Below are positions 1-11,202 of a DNA stretch of 64,000 nt, one piece after another. A program made the position numbers and the translations under genes. The notes under the pieces were generated by a model. That model ran no database searches, was not told the DNA's origin, and saw only the letters and a program-made list of their open reading frames with translations. The DNA comes from Atkinsonella hypoxylon (lineage: Eukaryota > Ascomycota > Sordariomycetes > Hypocreales > Clavicipitaceae): assembly GCA_000729835.1 (NCBI GenBank), contig JFHB01000050.1:104420-168419 (forward strand), written 5' to 3'. Positions within the stretch are counted from its first letter, which is position 1. Every line of letters starts with the position of its first letter.

Positions 1-2341
1 TCTGCAACAGGGCGGCCTCTACCATCTTCGATGGGTGCTGCTCGAAGTGCTCCAGACAACTCTGCTTCCGGGCAGTCATTGTCAGAGAAGGTAGATCAAA
101 TGCGCCGAGAGCAATCATCACAAGGGAACGAAGACTCTTTGGCAACACCAAAACCAGCGCCGGATCGTGGTCTTAGCCGCAAATCGGGGTCCAATATCTC
201 ACCGCCATTGATACGGGCGATCTCCCAACCTGGGCGGACGCTTTCCAGGTCGCATTCGTCGTCCACCAAATCCCAAGGGGCAAAGGATAGTAAGTCAGCA
301 TCGCCGCCTGATACCGCTACCGACACCACTCCGGAAGGCTCTATTAGGGTAGACAAGAAATTGTCGGATCGACTAGGTCTAACAGCTCTGAAAAATCGCG
401 GGAAGAATGCCGCGTCAAGCATTCCGCGACTAACTCACAAGAAAAGAGAATCAAAAGTATCCACCCTCGCGCGACATTTCGAGCAGCTGAGCCGAGAGTT
501 TGAAAAGGAACGCATTCGCGATCGAAAAGAAAGAGCCGCGAGCCTTCGGCAACCACGGGCAAGACTACCTCGAACGTCCACCAAGGCCATTGTACAGGTC
601 TATGACGATGTTGCAGAAGCATTTGAAGAGCATGGTCCCTCTAGTGAGCACCTGGCTGGACGGGACAACGATCCTGGACAAGCCAAAGGTCCAATCAAAG
701 ATGGAATAGGCATCTCAAAATCTGAGCCTGTCACTCAACCGCCTACGCCCTTGCAAGCTACCATTCCTGCTGAAGATGCTGTTTCGAAGCCTGAACAGAA
801 CCCCCCTGAGAGCGAGATCAGCCAGGTGACCTCGGATGACGAGGGAGCAACGAGTGATCTGGAAACACCTATTGCAGACATCTTCCTGCCTGATATTCAA
901 GAGCTCGCCGAGGCATTAGAACCAAGCACTGAAATTCCTCTAGAGCTTCCAAAGCACCAGAAGACCAGTCTCATGAAATATCTCACAAATTTCTGGGCTG
1001 AAACGTCCGCCAGTGGCTGGCCACCACTGGAGTATCCTGTAAACCCAACAGACCACATCTTTGTTGACTCGGATATCATCGTGAGAGAGGACGAACCCAG
1101 CTCTGTCATAGCGCTCGCGTTGAACAGCGATGACTACCAGAATAAGCTATCGACAATCAGGCGAGAGGCTCAAGAGGTCATACAACGAGAGGTAGAAGGC
1201 GTCAGTGACGGAGAGCCCAAATCTTTACCCCCGTCTGAGGCTGGCGATTTTATGGTAGACGAGACTGAGCTTGAAAAGAGCTTGCTACGAGCCACCGGTA
1301 CTCATCTCAAGTATCAATTCAAGGAAGGTGCAGCGATGATGACATGCAAGATCTTCTATGCTGAACAATTCGATGCCCTGCGACGCAAGTGTGGTGTAGC
1401 CGAACGAATTATCGAGTCCTTGTCCCGTTGCCTGAAATGGGATTCGAGAGGGGGCAAGACCAAATCTGTGTTTCTCAAGACATTGGACGATAGACTCATT
1501 CTCAAGGTAATGTTTGTTCTCTTATGCCGCTGTTTCACTCTTAATAGAAGCTAACATAATGGCAGAGCCTATCGCCTATAGAAATATCGGCATTTCTGCG
1601 GTTTGCGCCTAGCTACTTCAGCATCATGGCTGAAGCTCTATTTCATGACTTACCTTCTGTGATTGCAAAGATGCTAGGCTTCTTTCAAGTCATTATCAAG
1701 AATCCAGCTACTGGGATCGACATCAAACTTGATCTTCTAATTACCGAAAACTTGTTCTACGACCGCTCCCCAACACGCATTTTCGACCTGAAAGGATCCA
1801 TGCGGAATCGCAAGATTCAGTCGACTGGGCAGCAGAATGAAGTCCTCCTAGACGAAAACATGGTGGAATATATCTATGAATCACCATTGTTTACGCGAGA
1901 ACATTCCAAAAAACTTCTTAGGGCGTCTGTTTGGAATGATACTCTTTTCCTGGCTCGACAAAATGTCATGGACTATTCTTTGATGGTTGCCGTGGATGAG
2001 GAGAGGAAAGAGCTGGTAGTTGGTATCATTGACTGTATCAGAACCTATACTTGGGACAAGAAATTGGAAAGTTGGATCAAGGACCGTGGTTTTGCTGGCG
2101 GCGGTCGCAATCGGCCTACCGTGACAAGTCCCAAGGAATACAAGTCGCGCTTTCGAGAAGCTATGGCTCGGTGAGCTAATTTTCTTCAACCCTCATTTCC
2201 CAGCAGAGTGCTGAATGCTCACTTCAACCACCTAGGTATATCCTGCAAGCCCCTAATTGTTGGCATATGTTCAACAATCCGCAACTGTCAACATGTTATG
2301 GTCACGCTCGATTTGAAGAGCCAGATACACCCGCACCGTGA
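1..2341 (+). CDS. FAB1: 1-phosphatidylinositol-3-phosphate 5-kinase, C-terminal part (5' truncated by window)
   Basis: Phosphoinositide kinase that makes PtdIns(3,5)P2 from PtdIns3P on endosomal and vacuolar membranes. Only the last 738 codons are here; the frame is open at base 1, so the gene begins outside the window. Exons read 1-1506, 1566-2170 and 2236-2341, with introns of 59 and 65 bp; both joins keep the frame and restore conserved sequence. Residues 1-420 of the visible part are low-complexity and Ser/Pro/Glu-rich, as in the linker of Fab1/PIKfyve. The PIPK catalytic core starts near visible residue 425 (LLRATGTHLKYQF) and carries DLKGSMRNR near 577, the catalytic NVMDYSLMV near 634 and the IIDCIRTYTWDKKLE activation segment near 656. 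The end, PNCWHMF...EEPDTPAP, is close behind the core, as in Fab1 rather than in Mss4-type PIP5K. Separate exon-frame reading makes the identity secure; the FYVE and CCT domains would lie upstream. Confidence 0.93.
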
Positions 2342-2771
2342 GACTTTTAGAAGGAAGGAGCGGCTAGAACGGTCTTGTGAAATATATTTTTGGAGCCATG
2401 GGAAAAGCTTTGTTCGGATTTCTAAGTACAACATAAGCAAGGAGACTTTGCTGTAATTGGTGTCATGACGACTATGGATTATGACCGAGATACTATTCTA
2501 AAAGATGTGTTACGATGACATTTGAAGAAACAAGAAAGAGCGCAAACCTCTGCCTTTGATGATACTGCTTACTTGTTGATTGAACTGAAGCGCAATGTGA
2601 TGAGTGACATGATACATCCGTGTGAGAGGGAGTGAGTGTGGCCTTGTTCAAGAAGTGGACCTCTGGACCTCTATCTAGGCTGGTGTTGGGGGCAACAAGC
2701 TTGCTCACAAGACTCTTGTAGCCATCAGACGCCCATGGTAAAATTATCCGGTCTCATGTCCCAAAGTCGTA
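2342..2771. other. Intergenic, FAB1 3' end to MDM12 5' end
   Basis: About 430 bp between two genes on the same strand. It should hold the FAB1 3' UTR and the MDM12 promoter. I see no conserved coding sequence or repeat. Confidence 0.6.
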
Positions 2772-4082
2772 ATGTCAATTGACCTTAACTGGGAAACGCT
2801 CACAAGCGGTCCAGATGGCGATGCTCTGGCTGAGCGCATTCGGTCTTTTATCCACGACAAGTTCCAAATGGTCCCGCTGCCTAGGTTCATCCGATCAGTC
2901 AACGTCCATGGCTTCGACTTTGGCAGCATACCACCCGAGCTGGAGCTTAAGGACATCACAGATCCCCTGCCTGACTTTTATGAGCAAGAGCTAGAAGAAG
3001 CTGAGAGTGATGATGATTACGGAAGCGATGACGAGGCGACCGCCCACCTTGCTGGGGAGCGAGCCAAGCATGCTTTGGCCGACAGCAACAAACGACCCGG
3101 TGGCATCAGGACGGCTTTGAGGCACGACATATTGGGCCACGATCTAGGCAGCCCATTTCTAGGCACATCTACACCGGGGATTCTGGGCGGGCCAGGCCTG
3201 AATTACTTCCAGAGTCACCTGGGAACGGGAACGCACACACCGCTGGCAGCAGTGGCTGGGGCGCACTTGGGCAACAATACCTGGATGGGACCAGGAGGAG
3301 CCATGGACCATTCTCATGCTGATTTTTACCATTACCACCCTGCAGCTAATCACCACCGGATTCCTTCCACAAGCAGCATATCCGTCGACAATTTTTCCGT
3401 AGCAATGGACGCGGCGGCTTCCCCGGCCCTACCGGCCCTACGAGAGAAATCAAGCGTCTCCACGCTTGCGGCAACTAGTGTGAGCACCTCCCGTCCACCT
3501 ACGCGGGATACACATCTTGCGGAATCAGCAGTGGCGGAGGAAACGGAGGAGGAAGGGGATACAGCACTCGACGCAGAGGGTGCTCACGTGGCGGCTCAGC
3601 ACAGAAAGGAGCCAAGAGTGGACGATGTTCAAGCTGTGTTCAGAATACGCTACGCGGGGAACATACGGTTGAATTTGACGGCAGAGATTTTGCTTGATTA
3701 TCCTATGCCCAGCTTCGTTGGGATCCCGCTGAAGCTGAATATAACCGGGCTTTCCTTCGATGGAGTCGGCGTGCTGGCTAAGATACGGAAGCGAGTGCAT
3801 TTCTGCTTCCTCAGTCCGGAGGACGCTTTGGCGGCAGTGGGTTCTTCGAATGAAGATGATGGGACTGAGGGCGATGATGACAAGGGGGCCGGGAATAAAG
3901 GACGTGGCAGGTTTGGGGGCCTGTTGCAAGAGATCAAGGTCGAGAGTGAGATTGGGGAGCGAGATGGAGGCAAGCAGAGTCTGAAGAACGTAGGGAAGGT
4001 AGAAAGGTTTGTGTTGGAGCAGGTAAGGAGGATATTTGAGGAAGAGTTTGTGTACCCTAGTTTTTGGACATTTCTGGTGTAG
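2772..4082 (+). CDS. MDM12: Mitochondrial distribution and morphology protein 12 (ERMES subunit)
   Basis: Subunit of the ER-mitochondria encounter structure, which tethers the two organelles and carries phospholipids. Single exon of 436 codons. The N-terminus MSIDLNWETL and the following FIRSVNVHGFDFGSIPPELELKDITDPLPDFYE are the hallmark start of the SMP lipid-binding fold of Mdm12. The SMP fold is interrupted by an acidic, low-complexity insert (about residues 75-280, including DDDYGSDDE and a Thr/Ser-rich stretch), as is usual in filamentous fungi. It then resumes with VFRIRYAGNIRLNLTAEILLDYP, GLSFDGVGVLAKIRKRVHFCF and a C-terminal VERFVLEQVRRIFEEEFVYPSFWTF. Length and domain order fit the family. 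The start is the first Met and matches the conserved N-terminus. Confidence 0.95.
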   Translation: MSIDLNWETLTSGPDGDALAERIRSFIHDKFQMVPLPRFIRSVNVHGFDFGSIPPELELKDITDPLPDFYEQELEEAESDDDYGSDDEATAHLAGERAKHALADSNKRPGGIRTALRHDILGHDLGSPFLGTSTPGILGGPGLNYFQSHLGTGTHTPLAAVAGAHLGNNTWMGPGGAMDHSHADFYHYHPAANHHRIPSTSSISVDNFSVAMDAAASPALPALREKSSVSTLAATSVSTSRPPTRDTHLAESAVAEETEEEGDTALDAEGAHVAAQHRKEPRVDDVQAVFRIRYAGNIRLNLTAEILLDYPMPSFVGIPLKLNITGLSFDGVGVLAKIRKRVHFCFLSPEDALAAVGSSNEDDGTEGDDDKGAGNKGRGRFGGLLQEIKVESEIGERDGGKQSLKNVGKVERFVLEQVRRIFEEEFVYPSFWTFLV

Positions 4083-4251
4083 AGCTGCGTGGAGGGCTTG
4101 TGTCTACCAGACTGGAACACAGGCCACGGGTCCGCTTCTGATATGTACTTTTAATAGCAGTGCTTGAAGAAGTCACGTAGAGGCGAAGAGATAACGATCA
4201 AAATGACATAAAACCGCTTTGGGGATATGTTTCTTGAATCAATCACCTGCA

Positions 4252-5131
4252 TCATGTGAGAGTGTGCCTGAAACCCTGATACGCCTGCTGGATGTCCAAC
4301 TCCAATTCTCTTGCTTGCTGCTCACTTAATTCGTCCGATGCCTTCATCTGATTGAGTGTGATGAGCCATTGGACAATCTTCCCCCTGCTCTCGAAGTCCT
4401 GGTCTGTGACGCGATTGACTGATTGGATCACATCTGAGAGCAACGGGTGCAGTTGGTCCTTCGAAAGCATGCCCAGCTTCACGGCGTCAAGGAACGTGAT
4501 GAACTCTTGAGTAGCTTCCAGGATGAGGACGCCGCTGGTGTTATTGTTGCCCGAAGAGGCTTGCGGACCAGGCGCAGAAGACGATGCGGTTATAGTAGTA
4601 GACGGCATGCCCACTCGCAGACGTTCTGTTGCCCGTGGAGCTTGGAGCTATATTCTGTAAGCATATGTGTCCCTGATTTCCTGTACCGGAAGGGGTCCCA
4701 GAAACATGGCATACATCCCATTTAGCCTTGAATTCTTCCAGACCTTGAAACTCATTGGCAATGGTTTCATCAGCGAGTAGTGCTTTGTACTGGCGCAGGG
4801 ATCGTTCGCAGATCTCGGTGTACTCGTGTTCGGGAATTGCGTCTTTTAAGAATGCCCTTTCGAGCTCATCTAGCGTTACGATGATGCTGAATAGTTCGGC
4901 AAGGGAGTCTTGGAGGTCGCGCTCGGCTCGTGTCTCTGTGAGTTTGACTTCCTAGGATGGGCAGGTAAGTATATGAGCACAGATAGGAGTACCGGAAGCA
5001 TGGACCGACATTACCTCATCCAGATTTATTGTCGCCGAGAAAGTCGAGTGTGGAACATAGCTATACGGCGTTGGCGCATAACCTTGTCGCGGAATCATGG
5101 CGGCGGGTTTCGTTGGCGCATGGAAGCTCAT
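4252..5131 (-). CDS. VPS28: ESCRT-I subunit VPS28
   Basis: Component of ESCRT-I, which sorts ubiquitinated cargo into multivesicular endosomes. Three exons on the minus strand: 5131-5015, 4951-4715 and 4647-4252, with introns of 63 and 67 bp, giving 249 aa. The first exon starts MSFHAPTKPAAMIPRQGY and ends NLDE. Exon 2 (EVKLTETRAERDLQDSLAEL...ADETIANEFQGLEEFKAKWD) is the N-terminal helical region that packs in the ESCRT-I core. Exon 3 begins LQAPRATERLRVGMPS and contains the C-terminal four-helix domain (FITFLDAVKLGMLSKDQLHPLLSDVIQSVNRV...KIVQWLITLNQMKASDELSEQQARELELDIQQAY), which binds ESCRT-II in known homologues. Exon lengths of 117, 237 and 396 bp keep the frame. It is divergent from NOC2 across 290 bp. 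Confidence 0.93.
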
Positions 5132-5421
5132 CCATGGGATGCCGATGTCCCGGATGTCTTGAGTGCAAGCAACAAGCTTGGCAGCTTCTTAGAGCTGCCT
5201 TTAGCGGGGAGGAAGAAGGTGGGGGAGACCAAAGGTTCCAGGTAGCAGGCAGAAAGGATACCCACCGCCTGCCTGGTGTGGGGGATATCTCTTATCGATA
5301 ACCTGTCGTCGAAAATTTTAGGAAGACTTGTTTATGGTCTTGTGGTCAAACACTTTCTATTCAGCAAAATCGCGGAGCATTGCACCACTAACAGTGCTGT
5401 GGTGCGAATGAACTGCCAATC
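5132..5421. promoter_or_regulatory. Shared divergent promoter region of VPS28 and NOC2
   Basis: The two start codons point away from each other across 290 bp, so both genes must be driven from this stretch. No individual transcription factor site is claimed. Confidence 0.5.
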
Positions 5422-7785
5422 ATGGGTCCCGGGAAGAAGAATCTGAAAGCCACCAAAAAGTTCGAAAAGAACCATCTCCGAGGCGTGCTCGACAAGAGAA
5501 AGGGCATCGCTAAGATTAAGCAACGGCAACAAATCAAGGAGAAGAGAAAAAGCCGACGAACACAGGACTCAGAATTCTTCAAGAAAAAGGCTGACGGAGA
5601 TGGCACTGACTCCGCCAAGAAGCCAAATGACTCGTTCAGAAACAAAAAGAGCGGCGAGATGACCGTTGATGATTTCTTCCAGGGCGGATTCGACGAGCTC
5701 ATTGACAACAAGAACAAGTCCGGAAAACTGGGCAAGAGGAAAAGGAACGAGCCCAAAGAGGAAGATGATGCAGAGATGAGCGATGGTAGCGGCTCGGGCG
5801 TTGATCTCGCCCAGCAACCTAGTGACAGCGACAGCGATCAGGGCAGTGACGACGGGGACGATGAGGGTGGCATGAGCAAAGAGACCATGGACAAGCTCGC
5901 AGAGAAGGACCCGGAATTCTACAAGTTCCTGAAGGAAAATGATCCTGAGGCTCTGGATTTCAATGAGAACACGGATCTGGCCGAGGTTGACGAATTGAGC
6001 GGTACGGAGGATGATGAAGCCCAAGATGAACAGCCGAAGAAGAAGAGAAAGAAGGTTCAGGCTGGTAAGGAAGCACGAGATGGAGGGGAAGACGAAGACG
6101 ACGCTTCTCAGATCAATGAGTTAACTCGGAAAACGGTTGCTAAGTGGCGAAAGGCCATTGAAGAGACGAATTCTCTACGCGCTGCTAGGCAAATCGTGCT
6201 GGCCTTTCGATGTGCTGCCCACTTGAACGAGCATGACGAAGATGGCGAGACTCAGCAACGATGGACTATCAATAGCCCGGAAGTATACAACGACATCTTG
6301 CTCCTGGCTCTCAAGCACGTTCCCGTGGTCATGAACCACCATTTGCCCGTCAAAGAGTCCGCCTCGGGCAAACTCTACGTACCGACCGAGACGAAGAAGT
6401 TCAAGACCCTTTCTCTTCTTCTCAAGTCTTACACTTCTTCCATTATGCAACTCCTCGGCACGCTTTCAGACGACAAGACACTCAAGCTTACCTTGTCTTC
6501 CATCACGCCTATCCTCCCCTACCTCTTGTCCTTTAAGAAACTCATCAAAGCTCTCGCCAAGGCTGTGGTCAATTTCTGGGCCCAGCCTGCTAGTTCAGAA
6601 ACGACCCGCATCACCGCGTTCCTGGTGCTGCGAAAGCTGGTCGTGATCGGTGACAAGGGCATCCGCGAAACCGTTCTCAAAGCGGTGTACCAAGGTCTCG
6701 TGCAAGGCTGCCGCGTCACCAACCACAATACCATCCAGGGCATCAATCTGATGAAGAATTCAGCCGCTGAGCTTTGGGGCGTGGATCCCTCCGTCGGCTA
6801 CACCACTGCGTTTACCTTTATCCGCCAACTGGCCATTCACCTGCGCAACAGCATTGTGAACAACAAGAATGACTCTTTCCGCATGGTCTATAATTGGCAG
6901 TTTACGCACTCTCTCGACTTCTGGTCCTCCGTCCTTGCCGAACACTGCTCCCCTCTCAAGGAAGCCGAGTCTGGTAAGGAGAACCAGCTCAAGCTTCTCA
7001 TCTACCCGCTTGTGCAGGTCACGCTCGGTGCAATGCGCCTGATTCCAACATCCATATACTTCCCGCTCCGATTCCACCTCGTCCGCTCTTTGCTGCGCAC
7101 ATCCCGCGCCACTGGCACGTACATCCCCCTCGCCTCCCCGATCCTAGAAGTCCTGTCCTCAGCAGAAATGAAGAAGCCCCCAAAGGCATCCACCCTCAAG
7201 GCCTTCGATTTCGCCGTCGCCTACAAGGCTCCGAAGTCGTACCTCCGCACCCGCGTCTACCAGGACGGCATAGGCGAGCAAGTGGTCGAGCTACTAGGCG
7301 AGTTCTTCCTCCTGTGGTCCACATCCATCGCCTTCCCCGAGCTAGCCCTCCCGGTGATTATCCAACTAAAGCGGTGGATGAAGCAATCTCGCTCCAAGAC
7401 CCAAGGCAACAAGAACGCCAAGCTCACATCGCAGCTCCTCCTCCTCGTGCAAAAACTCGAGGCAAATGCCAAGTTCATCGAGGAGCGTCGCGCAAAGGTC
7501 GACTTTGCCCCCAAGGACCGCGCGCAAGTAGCTGCTTTCCTCAAGGACTTCGAGGTGGCCAAGACGCCACTGGGGGCGTATGTCGTGGCACAGAGGAAAG
7601 TCAAGGAGGACAAGGTCAAGATGCTTGAAGACGCGAGGAAAGAGGATGAGCGGAAGAGGAAGGAAGAGGAGAGTGCTGTTGGACAGGATATAAGTGATGA
7701 AGAGGAGGACGAGGTCGAGGACGAGGACGACCAAGTTGGCAGTGACGGGGATGAGCTCGGTAGTGAGGAAGACGATAGCGAATAG
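5422..7785 (+). CDS. NOC2: Nucleolar complex protein 2 (60S ribosome assembly factor)
   Basis: Nucleolar/nuclear factor that pairs with Noc1 or Noc3 during maturation and export of pre-60S particles. Single exon of 787 codons starting MGPGKKNLKATKKFEKNHL, a basic N-terminus typical of Noc2. Acidic tracts around residues 110-160 and 195-235 are followed by the lysine-rich KKKRKK. The Noc2 domain of helical repeats spans about residues 230-640, with the characteristic CRVTNHNTIQGINLMKNSAAELWG, FTFIRQLAIHLRN, YNWQFTHSLDFWSSVL, IYPLVQVTLGAMRLIPTSIYFPLRFH and SYLRTRVYQDGIGEQVVELL. The C-terminus is charged (EEDEVEDEDDQVGSDGDE). Length fits fungal Noc2. Confidence 0.95.
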   Translation: MGPGKKNLKATKKFEKNHLRGVLDKRKGIAKIKQRQQIKEKRKSRRTQDSEFFKKKADGDGTDSAKKPNDSFRNKKSGEMTVDDFFQGGFDELIDNKNKSGKLGKRKRNEPKEEDDAEMSDGSGSGVDLAQQPSDSDSDQGSDDGDDEGGMSKETMDKLAEKDPEFYKFLKENDPEALDFNENTDLAEVDELSGTEDDEAQDEQPKKKRKKVQAGKEARDGGEDEDDASQINELTRKTVAKWRKAIEETNSLRAARQIVLAFRCAAHLNEHDEDGETQQRWTINSPEVYNDILLLALKHVPVVMNHHLPVKESASGKLYVPTETKKFKTLSLLLKSYTSSIMQLLGTLSDDKTLKLTLSSITPILPYLLSFKKLIKALAKAVVNFWAQPASSETTRITAFLVLRKLVVIGDKGIRETVLKAVYQGLVQGCRVTNHNTIQGINLMKNSAAELWGVDPSVGYTTAFTFIRQLAIHLRNSIVNNKNDSFRMVYNWQFTHSLDFWSSVLAEHCSPLKEAESGKENQLKLLIYPLVQVTLGAMRLIPTSIYFPLRFHLVRSLLRTSRATGTYIPLASPILEVLSSAEMKKPPKASTLKAFDFAVAYKAPKSYLRTRVYQDGIGEQVVELLGEFFLLWSTSIAFPELALPVIIQLKRWMKQSRSKTQGNKNAKLTSQLLLLVQKLEANAKFIEERRAKVDFAPKDRAQVAAFLKDFEVAKTPLGAYVVAQRKVKEDKVKMLEDARKEDERKRKEEESAVGQDISDEEEDEVEDEDDQVGSDGDELGSEEDDSE

Positions 7786-8084
7786 TGGAGTGTTAGACAA
7801 GTCTGGGTGATTGATATCTCAAGTCCATCCATGTCCCATGGAAGAAAGCGCAAGAGAAACCCTTTATGCATTGACGTCTCACAAGCTAGTCATAAAAGCA
7901 AAGTGTATATATAAAACCCTCTCATGCCACCCTAACGCCAGAATAATATCCCAATGCCCCTAAGACGCCCCAACCAGAATCCTCATGTTGTTCCAGACAC
8001 CATGACCACGCCGGGTCTCTTGTTCTCGCAATGCCTCGCTCAACAGGCAGGAATGGTAAAATCAAAAAAAAAAGGGGGGGGGCA
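7786..8084. other. Convergent intergenic region
   Basis: About 300 bp between two genes that end facing each other. It holds two 3' UTRs and an A8-G9 homopolymer run near 8065-8083, just beyond the stop codon of the minus-strand gene. No coding signal. Confidence 0.5.
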
Positions 8085-11000
8085 TTACACTTGGACCTCT
8101 TGGATGCCCTCCCACGTCAATTGCTCGCTGCCCGTCACATCGCGGAGCGTCATGCCCGTGATGTTGAGGACCGTTATTTCGACTTCCTCCTCTGTCATGG
8201 CTTGTCCGGCAGCCTTTTGGCCCTCGAGGACATCGTACAGGCTGTAGATCTGGTCGTTCTTGACCTCGGTGCGCTTCAAGAGGGTGCGGATGGATTCCGC
8301 CATGTTGAGTCGGTCGCGACGGCCAATGGCCTTGTCTTTGCGATTGTACTCTGTTTGGAGGTGCGTGAGCTCGAGCTGGAGGTGCTCTGCTTCATCCTCG
8401 AGGCTCTTGATGACGAGGGCCAAGGCGTACCCTGGGGCCTGGGATGGGCGCATCGTGAGGTCATCTCCCGTGAGGTTGCGATCGGTGACGGGCACGGGAC
8501 GCGGTACACTAACGCGCTTCTTACCTATAGCGGCCTCGGATGCAGAGACGACCCCTCTGTGAGATGTGATGCGCGTGCACACTATGCAGTTGCGACAGCT
8601 GTGCTTGCACAAGCTGTCTAGCACACGACGCGCATCAGTGGATAGAACAGGGCAAGCCTCGGAAATGGCCGTTTTGTTGGTTCCGCTGGTGAGGTCAGCC
8701 TCCTCAGCAGTGTGTTTCTGTGCAGGCTGCTCGCTGATTTCGCGACGAGATGCATGGCTTTGGGCAGTCAAGTCGCGGTTGAATGGCTGGAAGTGAGCGT
8801 CTTTCAATGAAAAGTTAATCGAGATCGCAGCATCTTGGTTTGTGAGTTCCTCAGACTGGAATGCCCCAGTCGTGTCTTCATTCTCGTTCGTTACATCGAG
8901 TTCAGCAGTTGAAGGAGCCTTCGTAGAGGGCTGGTCGGCAACTTGCTTTCGCTTGCTTCCCCGGTTCGCCAAATTATGGCCGTGCTTGTTTCCAAGCGTG
9001 GACTTCTCTGGAATGGAGAAGGCGACTCCCTTGGATGTTGCCCGAGGTCTGCTCCTGGATCGCTGCCTGTTGCTGCTGACTCTTCGAGAAACTTTACGTG
9101 ATTCCTCCTCGATGATATAGCCCTGGGCCGTCACCTCTGGCAAAGTGGGCATGTCTTTAGTTTCTGCGGCTTCGGCAGGTTGTGACTCATTCGTCTTGAC
9201 GGTGATGTCTGGCACAAAATACGCAGATGTCATATTTTCCTCTGTTTCCTCCACAGGGCCAGAAACATCATCCTTTGCTAGCGGTCTGCAATGGTCCAGC
9301 TGCTGTTTGAGGAAGTCGACCTCGTCCTTCATTTTTAGGTTCTCTTCATGCAGATCATGAACGCTGCGCTCGAAACCCGAATTCTCGCGTCGCAAAAGCT
9401 TGTTTTCATTAAAATACTTTTCGTTGTGACGGACGAGTAAATTGTTGTCTTGCCGGAGCGCTGACTTTTCTTGCTCGACAGCAGCAACCTTTTCCCGAAG
9501 GGCCTCCATTTTTTCGCGTACACCGTCCAACTCGTGCTGAATCCCGTCGAGATTTTCGCGGAGATCTTCATTTTCCTCCGTTAATCTGTCGTTGCTCGAG
9601 CGAAGTGACTTGTTCTCACTTGCAAGCGATTCGTCAAACCGATTACTCTGACTGAAACGCAGAGCGTCCATCTCGTCTCGCAATCGCTTGTGCTCCTTGC
9701 GCAGGACCTCGTTATCAGTCCTAAGAGACGTATTGTCGAGCTCCAACGCGTCACGGCTGTGTTTGAGTGAGACAAGATCACGCCGTAGCACATTGTTGTC
9801 ATGACGCAGCTGTTCCGAGGACTCGAGCTGTTTCTGCGACGTAGAAAGCTCCTTTTCTCTGACGCCTAACTTCCTAGTCAGCTTGCTAATATCTTCGCAC
9901 GCCTCTTGTAATCTTGCAATAGCCCTGTCACGTTCATGAACCACAGATTCGCTTTCAATCTCGTTGGTGCTGAGTTTGCGCGATGCCTCATCCAAACGAG
10001 CTTGCAGCGTCGCAACCTCCAATTCCAGTCCTACAGGAGACAAGTTAATACATAGTCCGCTGATTAATGATGAGGATCGACTGACTGGTCTTTTGGGCCC
10101 TAAACTTCTCGCTTTCATCGTAGCCAGTGCCGTATTTGCCTTGTCGAAGCTGTGCTTCAAGCCGTTCCACTTGAAGTTGCAAGCCCTCGGCATATTCTTG
10201 CACTTTGTCATGAGCAGCTTGCAAGGAAACAATCTCCTCACGAATCATATCCATAGATACAAATATCTTCTCTTCATCCTCGGAGACCTTGATAGCATCA
10301 ACTTCAGCATGGGCAGTCGTATGGGGTTGTTCTCGGCGGTCATGGACTTTGCCATGCTTCACAAAGATGGGGACGCCATTCTTTATGGAGCCACTGAACT
10401 TCAGAGTACCCGTGACGAAGTCGCCGAGGTGAGACACGTCGGGCATGAAAAATGACCGCACATTGGACGTATTGTGATCTGGGCTCGCCACAGAAGCAGG
10501 AGATGGAGGCACTGCTGTCAAGCTCGATTTGGCAGAAGATAAGTTAGGAGAGTCCTGATTGCCATTTGGAGGGCTGAGAGAGGCTCTCTGTAAGCGGTTT
10601 AAAGCGTCCGTAATCGATGAGCGGCGCGGTTGACTCAGTTCAGGTTGTGAAGGAACTCGGTTATGCATTTTGGAAAGGCGACTCTTGTTGTGTTGTGACT
10701 TGTGCGCGTCATGATACGAGGAGGGGCGAGCGGGGGATCGATGGAGGACAGATGAGATGTCGGACTCATTGTCAACGCGAGCCTGCATATCGGCACGCCT
10801 CGTAGTGGTACCCGGCCAAATATCGCGGGTCGAGTCGTCGACGGTGAATTTCACATTTGCAGCTGGTGGTCTATTTTCTTTCAATTGTGGCTTCCGAGGT
10901 CGCGTTTCGGTTGTGGTGTCGTCTTCGATGGCTGTATTGGATTTAGGCTTTGAGAAATACTCTGGCCACTTGCGATGAGCAGCTTCAAAGTTGACGGGCA

Positions 11001-11202
11001 ACTTCTTGGGAGCGGTTATTCGAGCGATATCTTCGTTGAGCCTCCGCGTTGACTCGCCGTCAGGGTCGGAGAAGAGCGAAGACATGGTGACGGTTCCATG
11101 AGAGCCAGTGGAGGAAGGGGGAGAGTTGAATGGATTGGCGCGATTGGCGTTCATTTCTCTGAGGATTCGCGAGCGATACCGATGAGCGGCGTCGGTCTCC
11201 AT
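8085..11202 (-). CDS. Cep57/Ppc89-type spindle pole body coiled-coil protein
   Basis: Probably a structural spindle-pole/centrosome-like protein. Two exons, 11202-10086 and 10030-8085, around a 55 bp intron (donor GTCAGT, acceptor TAG) give 1020 aa in frame. The N-terminal 350 residues are basic and disordered, starting METDAAHRYRSRILREMNANRANPFNSPP. A long, nearly continuous coiled coil covers about residues 320-670, rich in Leu/Glu/Arg heptads with repeated LRxxNxxL units. A conserved Cys cluster (CKHSCRNCIVCTRITSH, near 830-850) precedes the C-terminal helix APGYALALVIKSLEDEAEHLQLELTHLQTEYNRKDKAIG, which looks like the Cep57 microtubule-binding domain. The family assignment rests on this C-terminal region and the overall layout. 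The exact orthologue (Ppc89-like) is an inference. Confidence 0.82.

Noticed and set aside
7257..7871. 204-codon open frame antisense to NOC2
   Set aside because: Serine-rich mirror of acidic GAG/GAC codons on the coding strand; a shadow of NOC2.
8031..8621. 196-codon plus-strand frame over the end of the spindle-pole gene
   Set aside because: Antisense to the conserved Cep57-like C-terminal domain and begins inside a homopolymer run; shadow.
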